From Begonia masoniana (lineage: Eukaryota > Streptophyta > Magnoliopsida > Cucurbitales > Begoniaceae), in assembly GCA_022432975.1 (NCBI GenBank), contig CM039510.1, forward strand, positions 13,094,301 through 13,158,300: 64,000 nt of DNA, read 5' to 3'. Position 1 is the stretch's first letter; every line of letters starts with the position of its first letter. The notes beneath the pieces were generated by a model. That model had not been told where the DNA came from. It saw only the letters and a program-made list of their open reading frames with translations, and made no database searches. Below are positions 1-10,460 of the stretch, piece after piece. The translations under genes were made by a program, and so were the position numbers.

Positions 1-1201
1 CTTTCATCAATATCATCCCAAGTTACCCACTTCCTTGGACAACTTACCAATCCGATAATTACCTCAGGGTGGTTTCACAACTAAGTTCACACTCCTATAC
101 CTCTCATACTATATCACAAAATTTTTCTCAAATTACTCATTTCGACGCTACTCTCTTAATTATGGTTGTAACACCATTGCCCAGTACCCAATGGCCTTAG
201 CCACCTATTGAGTACTGACAATTTCTACGTTCCCAAAATTCTAACTCTTTCCAACTATGCACTTTATCGCCCAATTACTCACACATCCATCGACTTCACT
301 TAGTCGATCATCACTTAAGTTCTCAAATTCTTCACTTCTATTTTCCAATAACTTGAAACATCTCTTCGTTAAGGTTTGTCCTCCTCAAGCACAGACGTTT
401 CTACTACCATCCCGGAGGTAAGCCTCAGACCATGGTCCTTAACTTGAACTGTACTAACTATAGACCCTTGGCAACTTCTTACCTTGTCACCTTTTCTCCA
501 GGTGACATCCACTCTTGTCGATTCGCTGTTTCTCCTGACGCTACACACGTCACACTTATCCTTTAAACATGACTTTTAAATTTAAGGTGTTAAACCATTC
601 TTCGATTAACTAAAACATTTAGGTTTCTAAAATTGTCCAGCCTTTGTCTACACTTTACTCGTCCCTCAATGCCTACGAAATTATCAACAGTCCAACCCTG
701 GTTTGATCCTTTTATTTTCTTCGCGGGCATGGGCTAGTACGAACACGCATAAGCCGTGCCTAAATATTTTGTCTTAATATTTTAAATCTCACGCGGATCT
801 AAATTATACTAGTTCTTATCGGTCCTCTATTCACTTAGACGTACCATTGTACTTCGACAATCTAGGATAATCCTCAATAAGTTTTCATAACTAAGTTTTA
901 AATTTCTCTCTGAAGCGTCATGTTCTAAGACTCCAAGAGCTTATTAATTAGGGTCTAGTTTCTATCTACTCAAACCTCACCTCTCATAAATTGTACACCT
1001 CCTCACGGTTAGGTCAGGTTAATCCTATTAACGTATAACCCTCTTTCTACAAGGTCTATATCATCCTGTATCTAACCTACTACCTTATCGTCAAGGTTCC
1101 TTCTATTCTCTTACCTTTCTATTTTCAAGTCTACTTTTGTCTATCGTTTAATTATTACATTCGAATCCTCACTCTATAATACATATCTATTATTTTGTCC
1201 T
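1..1201 (-). mobile_element. Non-coding internal region of gag-only gypsy element (copy 1)
   Basis: This stretch lies downstream of the gag gene of the minus-strand element whose 5' LTR is at 2453-4908. I see no protease, reverse transcriptase or integrase coding on either strand. From about position 300 it aligns by eye with 60400-61640, the same place in the second copy of the family. Both copies carry the same order of blocks: the segment with 'ttaacttgaac', a tract rich in 'ctcactct', then gag. The missing pol is therefore a family trait and not a private deletion. The 3' LTR of this copy is outside the window. Confidence 0.7.
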
Positions 1202-2245
1202 TTAATTCATTAACAGTTGAGACAAAAATATACCTGGGTTAGCTAAAGGCCTGGCATCATCATCAATGTTACCCTGCTCAATGAAAGCGAACATCCTCGG
1301 AGCAACCCTCTTCTGATCGGTAACCGTCTTTGGACAATTATGGACGTAGTGACCCACCTCGCCACACCTAAAACACCGGTTCGTCCCCAACCTACACGTG
1401 CAAAAATGGGCCTTCTGGCACTTCGGACATAAGGGCCTCTCAATAGTCTCCCGAATTTGCTTTCCTTTCCTCCGGTCACCCATTTCGTCATAAGGCCTCT
1501 TAACGCCACTTTGTTGCTGTTGTTGTTGTCCCCTTGGCTGCCAGCCCACGTTCTGAGGTCGAGGCTGGATTTCTCGAAATGACCCCCTAGCAGGCTCCCT
1601 CGATCTGACAAAATCTTGCTCCGCTGCTTCAAATTCCAAAGCCCTAGCCACAATCTCTGTATAGGGCACATTCCACATCCCTGATATGACGACGTTTTTC
1701 CGGATCTCCGGATTTAGTCCATGCACAAATCGACGTACCTTGTCCTCGTTATCGTTCACCATGCGTGGTGCGAACCGAGCTAGGGCCTCAAACCTCCTGA
1801 CATACTTGGCAACTGAACCAGTCTGCCATAACTGCATGAACTCCATTATCTTAGCCTCCCGTACTGTACGGCTGAAGTACTTTTCGTAAAACACAGTTCT
1901 GAATTGCTCCCAACTCATCAACATCGCGTCGGTGGTTACCTTGATGGAGTCCCACCAAAACCGAGCATCCAACGCTAAATGGAAAGTGACGCACGCGACT
2001 TTCTCCCTATTCTCTATTTCTGCATACGCCAACATGTCTTCCATAGTCCGAACCCACTCCTCAGCAATAGAGGGGTCCGAAGATTGTCCGTCGAAAACCG
2101 GAGGTCGCAACATCTGGAACCTCTCCATGCCACTATTGTTTGGAATGACTATATCTTGGGCTATCTGATTCACACAGCTCACTAGGCTCTCAATTTGCTC
2201 CGCCTGCCTGTCCATATGCCGGGCCTGACGATCAAATAAATCCAT
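1202..2245 (-). CDS. Ty3/gypsy gag protein of a gag-only element
   Basis: This is a retrotransposon capsid/nucleocapsid protein of 347 aa. The N-terminal part has the plant gypsy gag fold signature (EEWVRTMEDML, FHLALDARFWWDSI, MSWEQFRTVFYEKYF, then a Gln-rich linker). The C-terminal part has a CCHC zinc knuckle (CFRCGEVGHYVHNC) that would bind element RNA. The frame ends about 35 residues after the knuckle, just where a gypsy protease would begin. The homologous triplet of the related gag at 6450 is ATG, but here it is ATA (2288-2290), so the first usable ATG is at 2245 and the protein may be shortened at its N-terminus. The frame is otherwise open. The last codons cross a CAG|GTATAT sequence resembling a splice donor. 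Confidence 0.85.
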   Translation of the reverse strand: MDLFDRQARHMDRQAEQIESLVSCVNQIAQDIVIPNNSGMERFQMLRPPVFDGQSSDPSIAEEWVRTMEDMLAYAEIENREKVACVTFHLALDARFWWDSIKVTTDAMLMSWEQFRTVFYEKYFSRTVREAKIMEFMQLWQTGSVAKYVRRFEALARFAPRMVNDNEDKVRRFVHGLNPEIRKNVVISGMWNVPYTEIVARALEFEAAEQDFVRSREPARGSFREIQPRPQNVGWQPRGQQQQQQSGVKRPYDEMGDRRKGKQIRETIERPLCPKCQKAHFCTCRLGTNRCFRCGEVGHYVHNCPKTVTDQKRVAPRMFAFIEQGNIDDDARPLANPGIFLSQLLMN

Positions 2246-2434
2246 CAGTCTATCTAGGGCTTCGTCCCTGGCATCTCTACCTCGGACTATTTTATAATTC
2301 CTATAAAGGTTAAAACAATTAATCCTAAGAAATTAAAATCACAGAAAGCATTTAAATGTACTTACAGTTGAGGAAGCACGTCCGTGTAGTGGCTTGCGCA
2401 ATTGAGCAGTCTACAAAACCGATTTAAAATTCGG

Positions 2435-2448
2435 GAGCTCTGATACCA
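2435..2448 (-). other. Primer binding site (tRNA-iMet)
   Basis: On the minus strand this reads TGGTATCAGAGCTC, complementary to the 3' end of initiator tRNA-Met. It lies 4 nt inside the LTR end at 2453. It fixes the element's orientation and marks the LTR at 2453-4908 as the 5' LTR. Confidence 0.9.
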
Positions 2449-2452
2449 TAAT

Positions 2453-4908
2453 TGTAACGACCCTTACCCATTCCTAATTATTTTTCGTATAAATTTTTCC
2501 ATTTTATACTCTAAACTTTAAACCTAACATTCGTACGCTTTCGTAACCTCATCCAAAACCGACTCAAAACGTATTTGAAACGAAGTACGGTTCCCTGAAA
2601 ACGAACTACGTGGATATGTTTGAAACCTAAACAAATCCTCCTGTTTAAAATAAAACCCAAGCAGTTTAGTATGTTTCAAATAAAAGACTTTCCAAAAGCA
2701 GTTTATAAATTAAGTTTCCAAAACCTCAAAAATAAACCTATCAACTATCAGAACCAAACATCCTAATATGTTCTATCTGTACAATTTTCAGGTCTATCGA
2801 TTTTCCCCAAAACATTTACCTACGTCCCCATTGGTCAAAATCGCACCAACTGCGCCAGCACACTCCCACGGGCATCCTTCTTCAACCAGCGTGATCATCT
2901 AACAGAGGAACGTCTTCCTCACCTGTTTCGGGTTCACCTACACCATAAGGACGCCTATGAGAATAAATCTCAGTAAATTCTACGTAAATGACAATGCATG
3001 AACATGTATATGCAATTTTCATAAATTCCTGTGCATTCGATTCATTTATCATATCGTACATTCATTTCATTTATCAGATAGTCGTCACATTTTTCAGTTC
3101 ATACATTCATTCATTTATCAAATGGTCGTCTCATTTTTCAGTTCATACATTCATTCATTTATCAAATAGTCGTCTCATTTTTCAGTTCATACATTCATTC
3201 ATTTATCAGATAGTCGTCTCATTTTTCAGTTCATACATTCATTCATTTATCAGATAGTCGTCTCATTTTTTCAGTTCATACATTCATTCATTTATCAGAT
3301 AGTCGTCTCATTTTTCAGTTCATACATTCATTCATTTATCAGATAGTCGTCTCATTTTTCAGTTCATACATTCATTCATTTTTCATATCATGCGTTCATT
3401 TATCATATAGTCATCTCATATAAGTCGTCTCATGTAAGTCATCATAGTCATCTCATATTAGTCGTCTCATTTAAGTCGTCATAGTCATCTCGTATTAGTC
3501 GTCTCATTTCATGTCATCACATTTCCTTTACTTTCATTCATTTCTTTCACTTTACTTTCATTCGTTTCTTTTCGTGAACTCACGCATAAATTCATTTTTC
3601 ATGACTTTGATAAAACAGTGATGCATGACAGTAAAAGCATAACATAAACATACAAAATGCATACCATCAAACAATACAAGCATAACCTATAAAAGGACTA
3701 ACCCTAAACTACCCAACCAAAGCGAATAAACACACATAACTCCAAATATCCTCGACAACGAAACACGACATATGGTGTAGGCCTATCGGCCACAGCAAGT
3801 CACGAGAACTTACCTGTCTTCTATAGCTCGCTAGGTTTGGTACCTCACGTCACCTATGGCTCGACCTTTGACAAACATTCAATCTTCATTAAATCAAGCT
3901 TTCATTCACCAATTTACTCTCAAACTACTATTTCAAGCCTAATACAACTAAAACCTAACTAAACGGACCACTAATTTGGGTTTAGTAAAAACCGACCCAA
4001 AACTTCGAACGCGCGTAACTTTCGCGTCGGTTATCGGAATCGAACGATTCCAATGGTCACGTACTCCTCTAATAACCTATTTTAACCAAAAGGAATTTTA
4101 AAACAAACGACCCTAGCTAGGTCAAAACTCAGAAAACCCGAATCTGCCCTTAATTGGAAAATTCTCCGTTTCTTATTTTTCATCAATTCTCACCAATTCC
4201 TTCACCAATCGATCACATATACCCTCAATTAACATAATCTAACCAAAAATCCCGAGATTACAAGCAAAACCCGAAATGCCCAAATCGGGCTTCACTATAT
4301 TTCGCCCAAATAGGGCTCCTCACAGCCAGGCGATGAAAGCCGGACCAAGAGTCGGCAAACCCACGCCGGAAACAACCAAAAACCGTCGGTGATCAAAGCC
4401 AAAACTGGCTTGTCACCCTCGGCCACGAACAGAGCCGAAAATAGGGCAAAACCGAATCTTACCTGTCGATTCGCGCGCGGAGACACCGAGACCCGCTCGT
4501 CGCCGTTGTCTGGCCGGAGAACGCCAGAAATCGCGGTGGTTTTGGTCGGAGATCGCCTCTCGTCGCACTCTCCCCCTCCCCTGCTCTCCTCTCGCCGTCG
4601 GGCTCTCGAACGGAATGGCTTCTTCGAAGCCATTCTGTGTTTTAAAAAAAAAAAAACAATAATATAATAATAATAATAATAATAAAACTAACTATTAATT
4701 AAATCCACATTTACCGTTTTGCCCACCCCTATTTTCGACCATTCCAATTTCGTTAAATCTCATTCTTAAGTTATAACCCCCGGCTTAATTCACTGGGAAT
4801 ACCCGAACCTAGCTTAATTTCAACCAAATTTATTCACTTTCTTTTTAATTGAGTAACAACAATAAATCTCCAATTTTTTTCTCCAATTAAAAAATCCCGG
4901 GTGTTACA
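2453..4908 (-). mobile_element. 5' LTR of gag-only gypsy element, copy 1 (2456 bp)
   Basis: On the minus strand the LTR begins TGTAACACCCGGG at 4908 and ends GGGTCGTTACA at 2453, next to the primer site. It contains a 44-bp minisatellite (3071-3385) and a GC-richer leader (about 4295-4633) that happens to hold a 112-codon open frame. In the sense direction there is a donor CGACAG|GTAAGA (exon end 4463), then a candidate mini-exon of 52 nt (3865 to 3814, donor ACAG|GTAAGT; an alternative acceptor makes it 40 nt), then a TGTAG|GTGA acceptor-like site near 2937. This layout is shared with seven other LTRs in the window. The right-hand TSD cannot be tested because the partner LTR is off the window. 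Confidence 0.85.
3071..3385. repeat. 44-bp minisatellite inside LTR
   Basis: About seven direct copies of a 44-bp unit (starts at 3071, 3115, 3159, 3203, 3247, then about 3292 and 3336) carry the core 'tcgtctcatttttcagttc'. Units differ by only a few bases. Further degenerate 'agtcgtctcat' units run on to about 3510. The homologous LTR at 56777 has only short 'agtcgtctc' repeats (57840-57930), so copy number is labile. Confidence 0.9.
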
Positions 4909-5427
4909 GGATAAGATTGATTGAAGCCTCGAAGACTTCTATCAATACCTCTAGTCGAATACATTCACCAACGAGCCTCCCTCCTCTTCTCAAAATTACA
5001 ATCTTCTTTTGATCACTGATGATGCTCCTCCACATCACTGACTTTAGTTGAAACTTATATCTTTTCTTGTATTTTCTGTTGGACTTAGTTTATCCTTTTG
5101 TAATTTTCATTTTTAGTTCTAATGTGTAATATTTTGTGATACATTTATTGCTTATGCCTGCCTTTCCTATTATGATCGTGCAATTTTTTTACTATTTGAT
5201 ATTTCTCTAGTTTTGAGAAATTTGGCATATTGATTCTTGTCTGGAATACTTTGTTGGATAATGGAAAGTCTAAAATCATGTAATACCTATGCCTTTTTTT
5301 ATGAAGTCAAAGGGGGGAAAGTATATATATATATAAGGGGGGTGGATTTTTTAAAAAATTTACCTATGCTAAGGGGGAGGACAAACTCAAAACAATTTAA
5401 AAAATTATATGTATTGTTATCACAAAA
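4909..5427. other. Unassigned AT-rich gap between two gypsy elements
   Basis: I see no gene. Purine-rich tracts ('aaaggggggaaa' near 5309, 'aaggggggtgg' near 5335, 'aagggggagga' near 5371) look like polypurine tracts of a lost element. The sequence abuts LTR copy 1 on the left and the truncated gag on the right. I could not place it in any family. Confidence 0.4.
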
Positions 5428-6450
5428 AATGGCTTCCTCATCCTCCATCATCGCATAGACTCTTGGTGCTACCCTTGCACGGTTCGGATCTGGCGGCATG
5501 GGGCAGTCTCTGACTATATGTCCAAACTTATCACATCTGAAACAGCGGCCAGAACGCAACTTGCATTCGCCGGGGTGGTTCTTCTGGCAGTTGGGGCATA
5601 AGGGTGCCAGGGGCCTCTTTCCTTTTCCTTGGTCATCATTTTGGTTGAGGGGTCTCTTTATTCCTTGTTGTTGTTGCTGTGGTCCCCTGTTCTATTGTGG
5701 CTGCCAACCTTTGTTCTGACGTGGTGGCGGCTGAGTGTCCTTCGTGAGTTTTCTTGGCTGCTCACGTTGTGCATATGCTGTTATTTCTGCCTCTTCCAGC
5801 TCCAAGGCCTTAGCCGTCACTTCACCATAGGGTACATTGTGTATTCCAGCAGTCTTTACTTTCACATACAGACTCGGCTTCAGCCCTTGAACAAATTGGT
5901 AAATCTTGTCCTCGTCATCCTCAATCATACGGGGAGCAAACCGTGATAAGGCATCAAATTTGCATATGTAATCCGTCACAGAGCCAGTTTGTCGTAGATT
6001 CATGAACTCCTTCTTCTTGTTGGCCCAAACAGTCTTATTGAAGTACTTGTCAAAGAAAGCAATCTTGAACATCTCCCAGGTCATGGCTTCAGCATTAGCG
6101 GTGTTCTGGATCGAGTCCCACCAATGCCTTGCGCTTAACTCCAAATGAAAGACAGCATAGGTAACCTTATCCCCTTCATCAACCTTTGCATACTTAAACA
6201 TGTCTTCTATCTTTCGAATCCACTCCTCAGCATAGATAGGATCTGAAACATGTCCATTAAACACTGGGGGTCGAAGCCGGTGGAAACGCTCACCCCCATG
6301 ATCATGAGTTGCATTAGTGCTGGAGTTGCCTTGTTCCTCTCTAGCTGTCATCAGTCGTTCTATCTGGTGAGATTGGCGCATGACTAACTCGGTCAACTAA
6401 GCAATAGCATTGCTATCCTCATTGGTCTCTCTCTGCTGACCTCTAACCAT
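5428..6450 (-). pseudogene. Broken Ty3/gypsy gag (second family)
   Basis: This gag is related to the one at 1202-2245. The ATG is at 6450, followed by the gypsy gag core (EEWIRKIEDMF, FHLELSARHWWDSI, FFDKYFNKTVW) and a CCHC knuckle (CFRCDKFGHIVRDC) about 5500-5540. The frame carries two in-frame TAG codons, at 6397-6399 and at 5692-5694 inside the Gln-rich linker, so no full protein can be made. After the knuckle the homology stops at about 5428 and the sequence becomes unrelated AT-rich DNA, so pol is missing or truncated. The primer site and 5' LTR follow directly on its 5' side (6599-9718). Confidence 0.85.
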
Positions 6451-6598
6451 TTTGGGATTCCTAGACAAATCATTACAGATATATCTTAACTTAATGACAT
6501 ATACTGAAATCATAAATACTTACAGTTGTTGGAGTGTGCTCATGTGACAGTCAGTGCTGGAAGGCAATCTGCAGAATCGGTTTTAGAACCCAGTTTTT

Positions 6599-6610
6599 GC
6601 TTTGATACCA
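6599..6610 (-). other. Primer binding site (tRNA-iMet)
   Basis: On the minus strand this reads TGGTATCAAAGC, 4 nt from the LTR end at 6615. It is the 5' priming site of the element with the gag at 5428-6450. Confidence 0.85.
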
Positions 6611-7265
6611 TAATTGTAACGACCCGGGGAGGATCGCCACGAAATTCTTGACTTTACATAAACATTAATTCATATTTGAACTCCTTTCTCCTTCTCTGTT
6701 TTTTTTTTTTTTAATGACAGTATACCTAACTGGTTTAAAGACTTCAACTTAATGAATGGAAAATCAGTCCCTCGTACATGCTTCCAATCGACGTACAAGT
6801 TGCATGGGTCTGCATGCATTAACCGATAGACACTGCGTCTTCCGGATGGCACGAGCACCCCACATGACTCATTTAAAACACCTATCGGCATATGCGAATA
6901 CTCGCATCGACCGACGATCACATGCATCTTGTGTGACCAATTTAAAACATCTACCACTAGACATGTGAAATTCACGTGTTCATCTAAGACATCTTCCGAT
7001 AGCTTACAAGCTCTATATCATCCGATCACTAGACGACAAATTATCACTTACATCATCCGGTCACTAGACGACAAAACATATTTATATCATCCGGTAAAAA
7101 GACTCCTTAGATCATCCGGTGACTTTATTACACTACATCTGCCGATCGCTAAATGACAAGATAGTTCTTACATCATCCGATGAAGAAACATATTACATCT
7201 TCCGGTGAAATAGGGAAACATCATCCGGTGGACATGTGCTCCCCACGTGCATAATTAAAACATGA

Positions 7266-7790
7266 GCCGATCGCTAGACGACAAAATAACCCTTTCATCA
7301 TCTGATGGCTTAAACACTACATCTGCCGATCGCTAGACGACAAAATAACCCTTTCATCATCTGATGGCTTAAACACTCTACATCTGCCGATCGCTAGACG
7401 ACAAAATAACCCTTTCATCATCTGATGGCTTAAACACTACATCTGCCGATCGCTAGACGACAAAATAACCCTTTCATCATCTGATGGCTTAAACACTACA
7501 TCTGCCGATCGCTAGACGACAAAATAACCCTTTCATCATCTGATGGCTTAAACACTACATCTGCCGATCGCTAGACGACAAAATAACCCTTTCATCATCT
7601 GATGGCTTAAACACTACATCTGCCGATCGCTAGACGACAAAATAACCCTTTCATCATCTGATGGCTTAAACACTACATCTGCCGATCGCTAGACGACAAA
7701 ATAACCCTTTCATCATCTGATGGCTTAAACACTACATCTGCCGATCGCTAGACGACAAAATAACCTCATCTGATGGCTTAAACACTACAT
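7266..7790. repeat. 59-bp minisatellite, nine units
   Basis: Nine near-identical units start at 7266, 7325, 7386, 7445, 7504, 7563, 7622, 7681 and 7740. Each begins gccgatcgctagacgac. The spacing is 59 bp except one 61-bp unit, and the last unit is short by about 9 bp. The flank on the left (6960-7260) holds decayed relatives ('catcatccggtcactagacgac'-like). The near identity points to recent expansion by slippage or unequal exchange. Confidence 0.95.
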
Positions 7791-8439
7791 CTGCCGATGA
7801 AGGACATACTACCTCTTCCGGCGACGTCATCCGGAAGACTCAATCGTTCGATTCCTATCATTTGACACCTGTCGATGACGTCAGCCGGATGAATGCCTCA
7901 TCCAGCTTCTATCTTACGGCAGTAAAACACTATAATCATTAAACAACCTCATCCAACAGAGAATACTACAACTCACCCTAACCTTAACCTGGAAATTATA
8001 AACTATAATGAGTGAAAACCATATCTCATATAAGATACACATAGCGGAAGGCTTAAGCTAAACAGACCATTCAATAATCCTTAAAATCATTAACAAACTC
8101 TGGGGTCAAACCATTCAAAATCCGAATCTCATTGTTATAAGAAAACTCTATTCTACTTAGTCATCTGTTTATTATAAACTTCTCTGACTTACTAAGGGTA
8201 TAACCAGAGAACTTGATTGCCTATCCAGCCTCCACTGTCACACTGAGCATCCTCCAGCAACCAAGCTTAGACATCTTCATTAACCTTGAGTTCCTCACCT
8301 GAAAACTCGTCACCTACATCATAAGGTTCAAACTATAAGCCTAATGCTTAGTAAGGAATGCAACACTAACATTGATGCATGAATGCATAATTTGGGAAAA
8401 TCACATGCTCATAAGTCTTTTCTTATTCATGTCTTTACT

Positions 8440-8590
8440 CATAATCATCATTCATAATCATGGATCATATTCATCATTCATAATCATTGATCAAATTCAT
8501 CATTCATAGTCATTGATCATATTCATCGTTCATAATCATTGATCATATTCATCATTCATAGTCTTTGCTCATATTCTTTGTTTAGGTTGT
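8440..8590. repeat. Short tandem repeats in LTR ('cattcataatcattgatcat')
   Basis: About four to five direct copies of a roughly 27-30 bp unit containing 'attgatcatattcatc'. The same-family LTR near 63600-63660 has only about two copies, so this repeat varies between insertions. Confidence 0.75.
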
Positions 8591-9718
8591 GTGGATCAAG
8601 AGAGGATTTGTGCCGGTAAAGGGGGTTCGACAGTGAGTTTGATCTTGTTCCCAACTGCGAGTCGTATTCATATGTCCTTCTTTGGACTATGACATACGCC
8701 GAACCGCCCCCAACCATCACTTAATCCACGTTGCATAAATCTTATATATACATATATACATACATATCTTGTTCATAGAAAACATGCGTTAAAACATTTT
8801 TCTTATGCTTGGGAAACATTCATAATGCATGAACATGAGAACTTTTAACTCATCAAACTATGACAAGGATCATACCAGAATAGATAACTTCACAACATAC
8901 ATAAATCCTTCAAGTGCAGGCAAGCTCATTATCATAATGTAAACATTAGACATCTAAACAACCTAGTACACCCACGATGTAGGGCTCTATTAGCCGGAAA
9001 TCTTAATACATTCACTTACCTGGCCTCCTTAGCACTTGAGCTCCTTTCTCTTCAAACTTCTTCACCTAAACATTTACATTGCAGTAGTTAAAACAAAATC
9101 CTAATACTCTACTCATAAATCATCCTAGGATCTATTAGCTAAAGTCATCCCCGAATCCTTGGTTTGATATACTGTGCAGAATCTGAAATCCAAAATAAAA
9201 CAAACAGGTTCTACCATCGATTAGATCTGAGTTGGTTACTTAAAATGTCCAGAATCGATTCGGGTTGACATTACTACTCTCGGATTCTAAAATGTTCTAA
9301 TACTACTCGGCCATTGATAAAATCCGAGTTCAAATGTCGAGCTGAAAACAGAGTTCCAAACACAAACAGATAACTACATTGTTAAACCCGTACCTCGAGC
9401 ACAAAGTAGCCAAGAAGCAGCAAGGAAACCGATCGCCGAAGGAGGGATTTCCAGCTGACAGAGAGCGAGAGCTTGGGAGAGAAGAAATCGCCGGAAGTTG
9501 GGGATGTCGGCTACAGTGGTTTAAATGAGGTTTGAATCCTTTCCTTTTTCTTTAAATACTGGCCTCAATCCTCCAATATTACAACTTTGCCACTCAACCT
9601 AGTTTAGATCCACATGTAATTAATTAAGCTTGGCATAATTCCTAAACTACGAAGATTAAATATTTATGACCGTTAATACAGTTATGAAAATCACCTGGCC
9701 GTTAACTCGGGTGTTACA

Positions 9719-10460
9719 TTGAAAGTGTCGACCGAACTATCATAGTGGCAATCACATGACAAAGTTCAAAAATTCTTGAGAGCTTGAAAGTGTCGACCAC
9801 GAGAAGAAAGTGTCGGACACACAACATTTGCAAAAATCACAGAGAGCTCAAGGTGTCGACAGCGAGAACAAAGTATCGACTGTGTGTTATATCATAGTGT
9901 TGACCGAGTTGTTGAATTGCATTCAAACTGACACACAACGGTGTACAAGTGTTGACCGACCAGAATGAAGTTTCGATCGAGAAACTGTTTGTTTTAGGAC
10001 GTCTATAAATAGAGAAAAGCAGCCTTGTTCAAACTACCAAACTTGAGAACCTCATCGAAGTGCTGTCCAATTTTCTGCTGAACATCAAGTCTTCAATATA
10101 TACCACACCTCTCCTATTATAATTTGAAATACCTATCTTAGAGAGTGTGAGATTTGGAAATTTGTACAAATATTAACTCTACTATTCAACGTCGAACAAG
10201 CAAAAGGTGATACCCTAAGAAAGAGTCGTGTAAAGGCATTGGATTGACGACTGAAAGTTCAATCCATTGAATCAAAAGGTTGAAGTAGAAAAAAATCTCC
10301 AAGGAGAATCATTGGAGCACGGACGTAGGCAGGATTTGGCCAAACCACATTAACAAATCGTTTGCATTTTTTTATCTCTTATCTCTTGCTTACTGCTTCA
10401 TAAAATCATTGCATATTAGAGCAAGTCTATTTAGTTAAGAGAATTGAACTTATTAAATGT
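9719..10460 (+). mobile_element. Degraded copia-type LTR fragment
   Basis: The sequence 10310-10345 ('gagcacggacgtaggcaggatttggcc' region) followed by 'aaaccacattaacaaatcg' is typical of the transcribed part of plant Tork/SIRE-type copia LTRs. 'ctataaatagag' near 10003 is a good TATA box. The left part (9722-9960) has repeated 'gtgtcgacc' motifs. I see no clear LTR ends, primer site or TSD. The fragment abuts the 3104-bp gypsy LTR. Confidence 0.5.

Larger units (their letters stand above)
6615..9718 (-). mobile_element. 5' LTR of second gypsy family (3104 bp)
   Basis: On the minus strand it begins TGTAACACCCGAG (9718) and ends CCCGGGTCGTTACA (6615). It is unusually long for an LTR. It contains the 59-bp minisatellite at 7266-7790, a 27-bp-type 'attcatcattcataatcat' repeat at about 8440-8590, and one TGACGTCA at 7876-7883. 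In the sense direction there is an exon-1 donor CGAG|GTACGG (exon end 9394), a candidate 46-nt mini-exon (9065 to 9020, acceptor TTTAG, donor CCAG|GTAAGT) and a GATGTAG|GTGA acceptor-like site near 8310. The LTR at 62422-64000 is the same family in the opposite orientation. Confidence 0.88.

Noticed and set aside
2988..3257. 89-codon frame rich in 'YIHSFI'
   Set aside because: It is the translation of the 44-bp minisatellite, not a gene.
4295..4633. 112-codon open frame (minus strand) in the leader of the LTR at 2453-4908
   Set aside because: GC-rich, low-complexity Arg/Ser-rich translation without family signature. It lies in the LTR leader upstream of a splice-like donor, and an overlapping plus-strand frame is equally open.
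7266..7790. CRISPR-like regular array
   Set aside because: There are no unique spacers; the whole 59-bp unit repeats, and this is plant LTR DNA.
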